Assembly: GCF_000400485.1 (NCBI RefSeq)
Contig: NZ_ASHR01000032.1
Coordinates: 62,001-126,000 of the forward strand
Direction: 5' to 3'
DNA from: Agrococcus pavilionensis RW1
Lineage (GTDB): Bacteria; Actinomycetota; Actinomycetes; Actinomycetales; Microbacteriaceae
Length of the DNA: 64,000 nucleotides
Shown piece after piece: positions 52,485 to 60,916 of this stretch. A program made the position numbers and the translations under genes. Under the pieces are notes generated by a model, which worked only from the letters and a program-made list of their open reading frames with translations, did not search any database and was not told the DNA's origin. Each line of letters opens with the position of its first letter. The first letter of the stretch is position 1.

Positions 52485-54293
52485 TTGCTCCGACGCATCC
52501 GCCTCGCGACCGCGCTCGTCGCCGTGCTCGCCGTCGCGAGCTCGCTCAGCGCGGCACCCGCGCTCGCGGCGAGCCCGCGCGACGACGCCTCGCTCATGCT
52601 GGTGCTCGACGCGAGCGGCTCGATGGCGATGCCCGACGCGACGGGCGCCCCGCGCATCGACGCCGCCCGTACCGCCATCGACCGCGCCCTCGACGGCCTC
52701 GACGACGAGCAGCGCGTGGGCCTGCGGGTCTTCGGCGCGACCGTGCTCGGCCAGGAGTCCCCCGGCGCGTGCACCGACTCGCAGCGCGTCGTGCCGGTCG
52801 GCGCCGGGAACCGCGACGCCCTCCGCGCCGCGGCCGTCGCCTACGCGCCCTACGGCGAGACACCCATCGGCTTCGCGCTCCAGGAGGCCGCCGCGGATCT
52901 CGGCACCGATGGCCCGCGGTCCATCCTGCTGGTCTCGGACGGCCTCGCGAACTGCGATCCCGACCCGTGCACCGTCGCCGCGGAGCTCGCTGGCGGCGGC
53001 ATCGACCTCATGATCAACGTCGTCGGCTTCGACGTCGACCCCGCTGCGCGCGAACAGCTGCGGTGCGTCGCCGACGCCGGCCGAGGCGCGTACGTCGACG
53101 CCGCCGACGCCGCTGGGCTCGAGCACGCGCTCACGGCGCTCGCGGCCCGCGCCTTCCGACCCTTCTCCGTCGTCGGCAACCCGGTCACCGGCACGCCGGA
53201 TGCGTCGGACGCGCCCGCCATCCGCGCCGGCACGCAGTGGGTCGACGAGCTCGACGGCTCCGGCGCCGAGCGCCACTACGTCGTCGAGCGCGACATCCCC
53301 GGCTCGACGCTGCTCGTCGGCATGCTCGGGGTGCTCCCCGCGAACCACCGCGGCGGTGCCGTGACGATCCGGCTCGAGGCCGAAGGCGCGCTGTGCGGCT
53401 ACGAGACCGTGTCGGCCGACGGCTCGACCCAGGCGTCGCTCATCGCGCTGAGCGCCGGTGCGCTCGAAGCCGCGGACGACGCGTGCATGACCGCGGACGC
53501 GCTCGAGCTCTCGGTCACCGACCTCGGCTCCCCCGCGGGGGCTGTGCCCTTCGAGCTGCGCCTCGTCGAGCAGCCGCTGCCCGCGAACCTCGACGCGCTC
53601 CCCGCGGCCGTCTCAGCCGAGCGCGACTGGACGCTCGGCCTCGCGGAGGACGCGGCCGGCGGCGAGCTCGAGCCGGGATCGAGCCTCAACGATCCCGCCG
53701 GCATCGAGCCGGGTTCCTACCGGGTCGACATCCTGCCGGGCGAGACGCAGTTCTTCTCCGTCCCGGTCGACTGGGGCCAGTCGGTGCGCGCGGTCGCATC
53801 GTTCGAGAACGACACCGATCATCCGTACGAAGCGGGCAGGCTGCACATCCTGGACCCGGTCGGCGGGATCGCGAGCGACCTCCTCGCGCGTGCCGCGGAC
53901 GGCGCGCGCTGGGCTGACGTGGCTGCGGACACGCGGCTGCGGCTCGCGAACGCCACCCCGCCGATCGCGCTGCCCGCGCGGCGCTCCGGGGAGGCGAGCC
54001 TCGCCGGGGAGCACACCGTCGTGGTCTCGCTCGCCCCGATGGAGGAGCCGCGGATCATCCCCTACACGCTCACCGTCGAAGTGGTCGGCGACCCGAGCGG
54101 CACCCCGGAGCTCGCCGCCGCGCCCTCGGCGATGCCGACCCCGGGCGCGGCGCCCGTCGAGACCGCCCCCTTGGACGACGGCGCGACGGGCGCCGGCCCG
54201 CTCGCCATCGGGCTCGGCGTCGCGGGCGGCCTGCTCGTGGCAACGGGGCTCGTCGGGCTCGCCGTCTGGCTCCGCGCGCGGCGTCGCGCCTAG
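52485..54293 (+). CDS. Secreted, membrane-tethered von Willebrand factor A (VWA) protein
   Basis: A 602-residue protein: signal peptide (L-A-T-A-L-V-A-V-L-A-V-A-S-S-L-S-A-A-P-A), VWA domain with the MIDAS motif L-D-A-S-G-S-M near residue 41, the T-P-I-G-F threonine and V-S-D-G, then ~350 residues of beta-rich extracellular sequence, an Ala/Pro linker and one C-terminal membrane helix with a basic tail (type I topology). The VWA part has four Cys that may pair outside. The TTG start at 52485 is set by GAGGGAGA just upstream. Ligand unknown. Confidence 0.87.
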   Translation: MLRRIRLATALVAVLAVASSLSAAPALAASPRDDASLMLVLDASGSMAMPDATGAPRIDAARTAIDRALDGLDDEQRVGLRVFGATVLGQESPGACTDSQRVVPVGAGNRDALRAAAVAYAPYGETPIGFALQEAAADLGTDGPRSILLVSDGLANCDPDPCTVAAELAGGGIDLMINVVGFDVDPAAREQLRCVADAGRGAYVDAADAAGLEHALTALAARAFRPFSVVGNPVTGTPDASDAPAIRAGTQWVDELDGSGAERHYVVERDIPGSTLLVGMLGVLPANHRGGAVTIRLEAEGALCGYETVSADGSTQASLIALSAGALEAADDACMTADALELSVTDLGSPAGAVPFELRLVEQPLPANLDALPAAVSAERDWTLGLAEDAAGGELEPGSSLNDPAGIEPGSYRVDILPGETQFFSVPVDWGQSVRAVASFENDTDHPYEAGRLHILDPVGGIASDLLARAADGARWADVAADTRLRLANATPPIALPARRSGEASLAGEHTVVVSLAPMEEPRIIPYTLTVEVVGDPSGTPELAAAPSAMPTPGAAPVETAPLDDGATGAGPLAIGLGVAGGLLVATGLVGLAVWLRARRRA

Positions 54294-54748
54294 CGCGGGC
54301 CTGCCAGCAGCGCCGCGAGGCCGTCGGCCACTCGCGGGTAGCCGGTCCGGAGCTGCTCGATCGCGGCCTCGAGCTCCGCCCGCGGCGCGATCGCGAGCAG
54401 TGCGTCGCGGAGTGCCTCCGCCGGCGCGCCCGCGTGCGTCGAGCGCACGGTCGACGCGGCGATCTCTTGCGCGCGACGCGCGACCTCGGCCGCGGGCAGC
54501 CCCGCCCGGGCATCCGCCTCGAGCGCGATGAGCGCATCCATCCGCGCGAGCACGACGGGGTTGCCGATCTTGACCCGCTGGCCCTGCAGCAGCTGCGAGA
54601 GCATCGGCGCGGAGAGCCCCATCGCCTGCGCGAGCCGCGCTTGCGTCATCCCGAGCGATTCGCGCACCGGCGCGAGCAGCTCGGCGAGCGGGGCTCCGTA
54701 GAGCGCCGCCTGCTCGACGAGGTTGCGCTCCACCTGCGCTCGATCCAT
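54290..54748 (-). CDS. XRE-family helix-turn-helix regulator
   Basis: A 152-residue protein. N-terminal helices (V-E-R-N-L-V-E-Q-A-A-L-Y-G-A-P-L), then an XRE HTH: R-E-S-L-G-M-T-Q-A-R-L-A-Q-A-M-G-L-S-A-P-M-L-S-Q-L near residues 29-53, followed by G-Q-R-V-K-I-G-N-P and a helical C-terminal half of unknown role. GGGAGG precedes the ATG; TAGGCT lies 19 nt upstream. Convergent with the VWA gene, their stops sharing CTAG. It is the best candidate to bind the palindromes before the VWA gene. Confidence 0.85.
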   Translation of the reverse strand: MDRAQVERNLVEQAALYGAPLAELLAPVRESLGMTQARLAQAMGLSAPMLSQLLQGQRVKIGNPVVLARMDALIALEADARAGLPAAEVARRAQEIAASTVRSTHAGAPAEALRDALLAIAPRAELEAAIEQLRTGYPRVADGLAALLAGPR

Positions 54749-54770
54749 GCCCGGCCTCCCTGCCGCGAGC

Positions 54771-55466
54771 CTAGCCCGCGGCGGGCACGAGCCCGGTCGC
54801 GGCCGGCATGCTCGCGTCGGCGGTCGGCCGCTGGAGCGAGCGCAGCCAGGTGCGCCGGTGCAGCGCCGTGGGCCCGAGCTCGGCGATCGCCGCGAGGTGC
54901 TCGGCCGAGCCGTAGCCCTTGTTGGACGCCCAGGCATAGCCCGCGTGCACCGCGTCGGCCTCGACCATCCGCTCGTCGCGCTCGACCTTCGCGACGAGCG
55001 CGGCGCCCGAGACGGATGCGCAGTCGCGGTCGGCCTTCGCGCGCAGCACCGTGCGCACGGGCACGCGGAGGGCCGGCGCGAGCCAGTCGTGCGTGCCGTC
55101 GAGCAGGATCGCGGCGCTCGGCACGTGCACGCCGAGCGCGTGGAGGGCGACGAGCGCGCGGCGGCCGGCGAGGCCCAGCGCGACCTGGATGCCGAAGCGG
55201 TCGATCTCGTCGTTCGAGGCGTGCCCGACGGCGCTCACGCCCCACTCGCGCACCAGCGGGGCCGTCGCCGTGCGGCGGAGCGCCGTCATGGCCTTCGAGT
55301 CGCGGAGGTGCTCGGGGTGCGGCCCGCAGCCGTCGCGGAGGGCGAGCGCGCCGACGCTCACGGGACCGGCGAGCGCGCCGCGACCCACCTCATCCATGCC
55401 GATGACGACGGGCGCATCCGCCCAGAGCTCGCGCTCGTGGTCGAGCGTCGGCGACACGACCGTCAT
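54771..55466 (-). CDS. rnhB: Ribonuclease HII
   Basis: A 231-residue RNase HII that removes ribonucleotides from DNA-RNA hybrids. Active-site Asp-Glu in V-I-G-M-D-E-V-G-R-G-A-L-A-G-P-V, Asp in I-L-L-D-G-T-H-D-W-L and Asp in the D-E-R-M helix (A-A-L-V-A-K-V-E-R-D). The ATG overlaps the lepB stop as ATGA. Confidence 0.95.
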   Translation of the reverse strand: MTVVSPTLDHERELWADAPVVIGMDEVGRGALAGPVSVGALALRDGCGPHPEHLRDSKAMTALRRTATAPLVREWGVSAVGHASNDEIDRFGIQVALGLAGRRALVALHALGVHVPSAAILLDGTHDWLAPALRVPVRTVLRAKADRDCASVSGAALVAKVERDERMVEADAVHAGYAWASNKGYGSAEHLAAIAELGPTALHRRTWLRSLQRPTADASMPAATGLVPAAG

Positions 55467-56245
55467 GCCGCCGGCACCGCCTCGGCGCTCACCGGCCCGA
55501 GCTCCGCCGCGCCCTGCGGCTCGACGCCCACGAACGTCGACTCGAAGTCGTCGAGCCACGCCCAGCGCTCGAGCGGCCAGGAGACGAGGATCGCGCGGCC
55601 GACGAGCGACTGCATCGGCACGAAGCCGCCGCCCGGCGCGTCGATGTGCGCGCGGGAGTCGCCCGAGTGGTTGCGGTTGTCGCCCATCACCCACACGTGG
55701 CCCTCGGGCACGGTGACGTCGAAGCCCTGCGCGCTCGCGGGCTGGCCTTCGGCGTCGAGGTGGAGGTAGGGCTCGTCGAGCGGCACACCGTTGACCGTGA
55801 GCTGGCCGAAGTCGTTGCAGCACTGCACGCGGTCGCCGGGGAGGCCGATGACGCGCTTGATGAGGTAGCCGTGGTCGTCCTCGGGCGCGAGGCCGACGAA
55901 GGTGAGGAACCAGTCGATCGCGCCGACGATGCCGCTCTCCTCCGGCTCGGCCGCCGGCTCGGGGAGCCAGCCGCCCGGGTCCTCGAAGACGACGATCTCG
56001 CCGCGGTCGACGGGCACGAGCGTCGGCGTGAGGAGGCTCACGATGATGCGGTCGTCGACCTGCAGGGTGTCGTTCATCGACTCCGACGGGATCCAGAAGG
56101 GCCGGATGAGGAACGTCTTGACGAGGAACGAGACGAGCAGCGCGACGAGGAAGATGACGACGATGTCGCGCAGGAACAGCAGCGCGCCGCGTCGTCGGGA
56201 CGGCCCCGCGGCACGGCTCTCCCCCGTGTCGACCGTGTCCGTCAT
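55463..56245 (-). CDS. lepB: Type I signal peptidase
   Basis: A 260-residue membrane enzyme. One N-terminal membrane helix (I-V-V-I-F-L-V-A-L-L-V-S-F-L-V) near residues 28-45, the nucleophile in W-I-P-S-E-S-M-N-D-T, the general-base lysine in L-I-K-R-V-I-G-L-P-G-D-R-V, and G-D-N-R-N-H-S-G-D-S-R. It removes signal peptides from exported proteins on the outer face of the membrane. The ATG at 56245 has AAAGGG upstream; the open frame extends further without support. Confidence 0.95.
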   Translation of the reverse strand: MTDTVDTGESRAAGPSRRRGALLFLRDIVVIFLVALLVSFLVKTFLIRPFWIPSESMNDTLQVDDRIIVSLLTPTLVPVDRGEIVVFEDPGGWLPEPAAEPEESGIVGAIDWFLTFVGLAPEDDHGYLIKRVIGLPGDRVQCCNDFGQLTVNGVPLDEPYLHLDAEGQPASAQGFDVTVPEGHVWVMGDNRNHSGDSRAHIDAPGGGFVPMQSLVGRAILVSWPLERWAWLDDFESTFVGVEPQGAAELGPVSAEAVPAA

Positions 56246-56352
56246 CCCGCGCCCTTTCGCCTCGGCAAGTCTAGGCGAGCGGGGGTGCCGCCAGCCGCTG
56301 GACGCGTCGCGCGAGATCACGATTCCGTGACGAACCGCCCGGCGCGAACGCG

Positions 56353-56382
56353 GAAGCGGGGCCGGCAAGCCGGCCCCGCTTC
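56353..56382 (-). terminator. Hairpin terminator after rplS
   Basis: A 14-bp perfect stem (56353-56366 with 56369-56382), starting 10 nt past the rplS stop at 56392. The formal loop is only AA, so the top pairs would open. No T run follows. Confidence 0.75.
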
Positions 56383-56391
56383 GTGCTCAGA

Positions 56392-56742
56392 TCAGGAGAA
56401 GTCGCGCTTCTCGCGGATCTTGGCGGCCTTGCCGCGCAGACCGCGGAGGTAGTAGAGCTTCGCGCGGCGCACGTCGCCGCGGCTCACGACCTCGATCTTG
56501 TCGATCACCGGCGAGTGCACCGGGAAGGTGCGCTCGACGCCGACCTGGAACGAGACCTTGCGGACCGTGAAGGTCTCGCGCACGCCGTGGCCCGAGCGGC
56601 CGATGACGACGCCCTGGAAGATCTGCACGCGCGAGCGCGAGCCTTCGATGATGTTGACGTGGACCTTGACGTTGTCGCCGGGGCGGAAGTCGGGGACGTC
56701 GGAACGGAGGCTGGCTGCGTCGACCTTGTCGAGGATGTGCAT
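56392..56742 (-). CDS. rplS: 50S ribosomal protein L19
   Basis: A 116-residue L19. M-H-I-L-D-K-V-D at the N-terminus, [15 protein letters not shown]-x-F-Q-G-V-V-I and [10 protein letters not shown] are the family blocks, and [11 protein letters not shown] is the C-terminal rRNA-binding tail. The frame opens 9 codons earlier but M-H-I-L-D is the conserved start. The 169-bp gap upstream (56743-56911) should hold the promoter; I see no gene there. Confidence 0.97.
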   Translation of the reverse strand: MHILDKVDAASLRSDVPDFRPGDNVKVHVNIIEGSRSRVQIFQGVVIGRSGHGVRETFTVRKVSFQVGVERTFPVHSPVIDKIEVVSRGDVRRAKLYYLRGLRGKAAKIREKRDFS

Positions 56743-56911
56743 GGCGGTATCGCTCTCTGCAGCCGCCACAGGTCGGCCGCGTCATGGGTTCGGGGTTGCG
56801 GTGCTCGCTCTCTCCCCTGTGGCAGAGGCCGCGCTCAGGCGGAAGCCGTGCGAGGCACCAACGAGCAATCTTGCCACAACCGGGGCCCGCGCGCCAACGC
56901 CGGCGGCCGGA

Positions 56912-57538
56912 TCAGCGCTTGTCGTCGCCCTCGAGGCCGATGACGCGACCCGACTGCGGCCCCTCGATGCGCTCGAACGACGCGTCCGCCTGCCGCGCCT
57001 GCTGCTCGAGCAGCGGCGCCTGCAGGTCGTTCACGGCGCGCTCGACGCGGGCGCGCGTCTCGCGGCCGAGCTCGAGCACCTGGAGCCAGAAGAGCACGAC
57101 GCCGCCGATGATCGTCGCCATGATGCCGATCGCGGTGAACGACTGCGACGCGGTGAGCCAGCCGTCGCCGAACCACGCGGTGAGGGCGCTCCCCGTGCGG
57201 CCGCCGCCTGTGTCGACGACCGTGACGCCGAGCAGCGCGATCACGAGCAGCCACGGGCCGAGCAGCTTCACGTCGCGCCACTGCGCCGCGCGGGGCTTCC
57301 GCACCTGCTTGCGCGCGATCGTGATGCCGACGACCGCGCCGATGAGGATCGCGAGCCCCGGGCCGAGGAAGGCCTGCAGCAGCAGCGCATCGCCGAGCGG
57401 CGCGCCCGCGAGCGCGCGGCCGAACATGATCCACACCGGCAGCACGACGATCGCGCCGATCATCACCCAGAAGAACGCGCGCAGCGCCCAGTGCCGTTGC
57501 GCCCGAGGACGCTGCGTGGAGGAGGCGGTGGGGGCCAT
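56912..57538 (-). CDS. Hypothetical four-helix membrane protein with cytoplasmic tail
   Basis: A 208-residue protein: short Thr/Arg-rich N-terminus, hydrophobic segments near residues 20-42, 52-72, 92-107 and 130-152, then a ~55-residue charged helical tail (R-E-T-R-A-R-V-E-R-A-V-N-D-L). I do not recognise a family. The ATG has TAGATT 6 nt upstream, a good leaderless promoter, which also supports coding. It separates rplS from trmD, an insertion in an otherwise standard ribosomal block. Confidence 0.72.
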   Translation of the reverse strand: MAPTASSTQRPRAQRHWALRAFFWVMIGAIVVLPVWIMFGRALAGAPLGDALLLQAFLGPGLAILIGAVVGITIARKQVRKPRAAQWRDVKLLGPWLLVIALLGVTVVDTGGGRTGSALTAWFGDGWLTASQSFTAIGIMATIIGGVVLFWLQVLELGRETRARVERAVNDLQAPLLEQQARQADASFERIEGPQSGRVIGLEGDDKR

Positions 57539-57544
57539 GGCTCG

Positions 57545-57550
57545 AATCTA
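57545..57550 (-). promoter_or_regulatory. -10 hexamer TAGATT for leaderless membrane-protein gene
   Basis: Six nucleotides upstream of the ATG at 57538, the closest match to a consensus -10 in this group. Confidence 0.55.
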
Positions 57551-57589
57551 CCGACCGGGCCCGGGCGACGCTCGCGTGTTCGCTGAGGG

Positions 57590-58294
57590 CTACGCGTCGG
57601 CGCCGTCGGCCGGCAGCAGATCCGGCCGCACGCGCCGCGTGCGCTCGAGCGCCTGCTCGCGCCGCCAGGCGGCGATCGCCCCGTGGTTGCCGCCGCGCAG
57701 CACCTCCGGCACGTCGAGCCCGCGCCACGTGGCGGGCTTCGTGTAGGAGGGGTGCTCGAGCAGCCCCTCCTCGTGGCTCTCCTCGACGAGCGAGGCGGGG
57801 TTCCCGACGACGCCCGGCACGAGCCGGCCGATGGCCTCGATCATCGCCATCGCGGCGACCTCGCCGCCGTTGAGCACGTAGTCGCCGAGGCTCACCTCGA
57901 TGACGCGCGCCCGGGTGGCGACGTGCTCGGCGACGCGCGCGTCGATCCCCTCGTAGCGGCCGCACGCGAAGATGAGCCGCCGCTCCTCGGCGAGCTCGCG
58001 CGCGAGCGACTGCGTGAAGGGCACGCCCGCCGGCGTCGGGAAGACGACCACGGCATCCGCCGCGCCCTCCCCCAGCAGCTCGTCGAACGCCTCGCCCCAC
58101 GGCTCGGGCCGCATGACCATGCCGGCGCCGCCGCCGTAGGGGGTGTCGTCGACGGTGCGGTGCCGGTCGTGCGTGTGGTCGCGCAGGTCGTGCACGTGCA
58201 GCTCGAGCAGCTGCTCGCGGCGCGCGCGGCCGAGCAGCGAGACGTCGAGGACGCCGAAGAACTCGGGGAAGATCGTGACGATGTCGACGCGCAC
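57590..58294 (-). CDS. trmD: tRNA (guanine-N1)-methyltransferase
   Basis: A 234-residue SPOUT methyltransferase making m1G37. [31 protein letters not shown]-x-R and the knot motif [14 protein letters not shown] are all present. It starts with a GTG 3 nt after the rimM stop. Confidence 0.96.
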   Translation of the reverse strand: MRVDIVTIFPEFFGVLDVSLLGRARREQLLELHVHDLRDHTHDRHRTVDDTPYGGGAGMVMRPEPWGEAFDELLGEGAADAVVVFPTPAGVPFTQSLARELAEERRLIFACGRYEGIDARVAEHVATRARVIEVSLGDYVLNGGEVAAMAMIEAIGRLVPGVVGNPASLVEESHEEGLLEHPSYTKPATWRGLDVPEVLRGGNHGAIAAWRREQALERTRRVRPDLLPADGADA

Positions 58295-58297
58295 GGG

Positions 58298-58963
58298 CTA
58301 CGCCCGCTCGTCGTCGGCGGTCTCCGAGGTGTCGGGGGCGGATGCGTCGTCGGCCTCCGCGGGCGCGCTCGGCTCGGCGTCGGCAACCTCGGGCTCGGTC
58401 GCGGCGGGCGCCTCGGTCGGCGCCTCCTCCTCGAGGTCCTCGAGGAGCCCCAGCGGCGGGGTGATGACGATGCGGCCCGCGCGCAGGTCGACCTCGGGCA
58501 CGATCGCCTTGACGAAGGGGATCATGACCTCGTCGCCGGCGATCTCGACGATGAGCATGTCCTGCGCGGGCATCGCGTCGACGCGCACGACGCGGCCGAC
58601 GCGCTCGCCCTCGCGCCAGACCTCGAGGCCGGCGAGCTGGTGCACGTACCAGGCGTCGGGCTCGGTCGGCAGCTCGGTCGCGTCCTGCTCGACCCACAGC
58701 ACGGCCTTGACGAGCGTCTCGGCCTCGGTGCGGTCGCCAACGCCCTTGAAGAAGGCGACGGGGCTGCCGTTGTAGACGCGCAGCTCGACGAGCTCGATCG
58801 ACTTGCCGTGCCACTTCGACGACGTCGGCACCTGCAGCGCGAAGCGCGCGCCGGGCACGAACCGTCGGCCGGGGTCGTCGGTGTAGAGCTCGATCTTGAG
58901 AGCACCCTTGAGCCCGTGGGCTCTCGCTATCCGTCCGACGCGCAGCTGGGTGCGGGCCGGCAC
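58298..58963 (-). CDS. rimM: 16S rRNA processing protein RimM
   Basis: A 221-residue S19-associated maturation factor. R-V-G-R-I-A-R-A-H-G-L-K-G-A-L-K-I at the N-terminus, E-A-E-x-L-V-K and the PRC-barrel segment with D-A-W-Y-V-H-Q-L-A-G-L-E-V, I-P-F-V-K-A-I-V-P-E-V-D. The last ~50 residues are an Ala/Glu-rich acidic extension. I chose the GTG at 58963, 7 nt after the KH-gene stop; the open frame starts earlier inside that gene. Confidence 0.94.
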   Translation of the reverse strand: MPARTQLRVGRIARAHGLKGALKIELYTDDPGRRFVPGARFALQVPTSSKWHGKSIELVELRVYNGSPVAFFKGVGDRTEAETLVKAVLWVEQDATELPTEPDAWYVHQLAGLEVWREGERVGRVVRVDAMPAQDMLIVEIAGDEVMIPFVKAIVPEVDLRAGRIVITPPLGLLEDLEEEAPTEAPAATEPEVADAEPSAPAEADDASAPDTSETADDERA

Positions 58964-58970
58964 GGCGGGC

Positions 58971-59207
58971 CTAGCGATCGGTGTCCACCACGTCCACGCG
59001 GACGCGGCGTCCTCCGGGGAGCGCACCGATCACGGTGCGCAGGGCGCCGGCGGTGCGACCGCCGCGCCCGATGACGCGGCCGAGGTCCTCGGGGTGCACC
59101 CGCACCTCGAGGACCTCGCCGCGCTGCGAGTCGCGCGCGCCGACGCGCACGTCGTCAGGGCGATCGACGATCCCCTTGACCAGGTGCTCGAGAGCGTCGC
59201 GCAGCAT
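58971..59207 (-). CDS. khpA: KH-domain RNA-binding protein (KhpA/YlqC-like)
   Basis: A 78-residue single KH domain. L-E-H-L-V-K-G-I-V-D-R-P-D-D-V at the N-terminus and V-H-P-E-D-L-G-R-V-I-G-R-G-G-R-T, the G-x-x-G RNA-binding loop. Sits between rpsP and rimM, the usual place. It starts one base after the rpsP stop region. Confidence 0.93.
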   Translation of the reverse strand: MLRDALEHLVKGIVDRPDDVRVGARDSQRGEVLEVRVHPEDLGRVIGRGGRTAGALRTVIGALPGGRRVRVDVVDTDR

Positions 59208-59208
59208 C

Positions 59209-59634
59209 TCAGGACTCGGTCGACTCGGCCGAGGCGTCAGCCTCGGTCTCGGCGGCCTCGGCCGCGGGGGCCGCGGCCGGCTTCTCGGCCTTGGGCTTGA
59301 GCACCGGCTTCTTGGCCTCGTCGGCGACGAAGGCCTTCTTGCCCTCGGGCTGCTTGACCTGGTTCTCGGTCGAGCCCTCGCCCGTGTGCTTGCCCCAGTC
59401 GCCCGTGAGCTTGAGGAGCGCGGCGACCTGCTCGGTCGGCTGCGCGCCGACGCCGAGCCAGTACTGCGCCCGCTCGCTGTCGATCTCGATGAGCGAAGGG
59501 TTCTCGGTCGGGTGGTACTTGCCGATCTCCTCGATGACGCGACCGTCGCGCTTGGTGCGCGAGTCGGCCACGACGACGCGGTAGAAGGGCGCGCGGATCT
59601 TGCCGAAGCGCTTCAGACGGATCTTGACTGCCAC
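59209..59634 (-). CDS. rpsP: 30S ribosomal protein S16
   Basis: A 141-residue S16: [24 protein letters not shown]-x-x-R-D-G and L-G-V-G-A-Q-P-T-E. The normal domain is ~85 residues; the rest is an Ala/Lys/Glu extension seen in many actinobacteria. The GTG at 59634 gives the conserved start V-K-I-R-L after M-A; CAGGAGAA precedes it. Confidence 0.96.
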   Translation of the reverse strand: MAVKIRLKRFGKIRAPFYRVVVADSRTKRDGRVIEEIGKYHPTENPSLIEIDSERAQYWLGVGAQPTEQVAALLKLTGDWGKHTGEGSTENQVKQPEGKKAFVADEAKKPVLKPKAEKPAAAPAAEAAETEADASAESTES

Positions 59635-59805
59635 AGTTCTCCTGCTTTGTTCTCTCGTGATTGCACCGCGGCCTGCGCACGTGGGAGATGCGCGACCCGT
59701 AGAGCTGGGAGAGCGACGCGCGCCGGATAGAGGGTCGGGCGCGTGCTCGACCCCCCATTCTGTCACATCCTCGATCCGCTCGCGCGCCACTCAGGTTCGC
59801 GGTCC

Positions 59806-59811
59806 TACGCT
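59806..59811 (+). promoter_or_regulatory. -10 hexamer TACGCT for leaderless carboxylate-amine ligase gene
   Basis: Six nucleotides upstream of the ATG at 59818; no ribosome-binding site between. Confidence 0.5.
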
Positions 59812-59817
59812 TCCCGC

Positions 59818-60912
59818 ATGGACTTCGCCTCCTCGAAGCGCTCGACCCTCGGCGTCGAGTGGGAGCTCGCCCTCATCGACCCCTCGACGGGCGACATCGC
59901 GCCGCACGCGAAGGAGCTGCTCGCCGCGATCGACGACCCGCGCTTCGACAAGGAGTTCCTGCGCGGCATGATCGAGCTCATCACGGGCGTGCACGAGACG
60001 ACGGATGCGGCGGTCGACGAGCTGCGCGGCATGCGCGACCGCGCGGTCGCCGAGGCCGATCGCATGGGGCTCGCGCTCGTGGGCACCGGCACGCACCCCA
60101 CGAGCCGCTGGCGGCAGCAGGAGCAGGCGGACGACCCGCGCTACCGGCGCGTCGTCGAGAAGGCGGGCGACTGGGGCCGCCGGCTCATCATCTTCGGCGT
60201 GCACAACCACGTCGGCGTCGAGGATCGCGCGAAGGCCGTGCCGCTCCTGCGCACGATGCTCGACAAGCTGCCGCTCATCCTCGCGCTCTCGGCCTCGAGC
60301 CCGTTCTGGCAAGGCGTCGACACGGGATTCGCCTCCCACCGCACGATGCTGTTCCAGCAGCTGCCGACCGGCGGGCTGCCGCCGATGCTCGTCGACTGGC
60401 CCGAGTACGAGCGCACGCTCGAGGACATGCTGCGCGCCGGCGTCATCGACGAGCTCGGCGAGCTGCGCTGGGACGTGCGGCCCTCCCCCGAGATCGGCAC
60501 GATCGAGGTGCGGGTCGCCGACGGCGCGCCGTCGATCGACGACCTCGCCGCCGTCACGGCACTCACCCACTGCCTCATCGAGGAGGCGTCGCGCGACCTC
60601 GACGAGGGCAAGGCGCAGCTGCACCTGCCCTACTGGCTCGTGAAGGAGAACAAGTGGCGCGCGGCGCGCGACGGCCTCGAGGCGACCGTCATCGTCGACG
60701 AGCAGGGCACGCTGCAGCGCGCCGCCGACGCGATCGCCGAGGCGGCCGACCGGCTCGCGCCGATCGCCGCCGACCTCGGCGCGACGCGCTCGCTCGGCGC
60801 CGTCGAGCGCGTGCTCGCGACCGGCGGCTGGCCCGCGCGGCAGCGCGCCGCCTTCGAGCGCGGCGGGCACGCGGTCGTGATGGCCGAGCTCGCCGAGGCG
60901 ATGCGCGCGTAG
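59818..60912 (+). CDS. YbdK-family carboxylate-amine ligase (glutamate-cysteine ligase-like, GCS2)
   Basis: A 364-residue ATP-grasp-like GCS2 protein. L-G-V-E-W-E-L-A-L-I-D near residue 12, F-L-R-G-M-I-E-L-I-T-G-V-H-E, G-T-G-T-H-P, R-R-L-I-I-F-G-V-H-N-H-V-G-V (metal/ATP site) and T-I-E-V-R-V-A-D are family landmarks. E. coli YbdK has weak gamma-glutamylcysteine ligase activity; the physiological substrate in actinobacteria, which use mycothiol, is unsettled. The ATG is supported by the TACGCT hexamer rather than the upstream open frame. Confidence 0.9.
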   Translation: MDFASSKRSTLGVEWELALIDPSTGDIAPHAKELLAAIDDPRFDKEFLRGMIELITGVHETTDAAVDELRGMRDRAVAEADRMGLALVGTGTHPTSRWRQQEQADDPRYRRVVEKAGDWGRRLIIFGVHNHVGVEDRAKAVPLLRTMLDKLPLILALSASSPFWQGVDTGFASHRTMLFQQLPTGGLPPMLVDWPEYERTLEDMLRAGVIDELGELRWDVRPSPEIGTIEVRVADGAPSIDDLAAVTALTHCLIEEASRDLDEGKAQLHLPYWLVKENKWRAARDGLEATVIVDEQGTLQRAADAIAEAADRLAPIAADLGATRSLGAVERVLATGGWPARQRAAFERGGHAVVMAELAEAMRA

Positions 60913-60916
60913 CCCT

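Noticed and set aside
56743-56911. Small ORF or structured leader upstream of rplS
   Set aside because: A short ATG frame exists but has no ribosome-binding site or recognisable product, and I could not match a known leader RNA.
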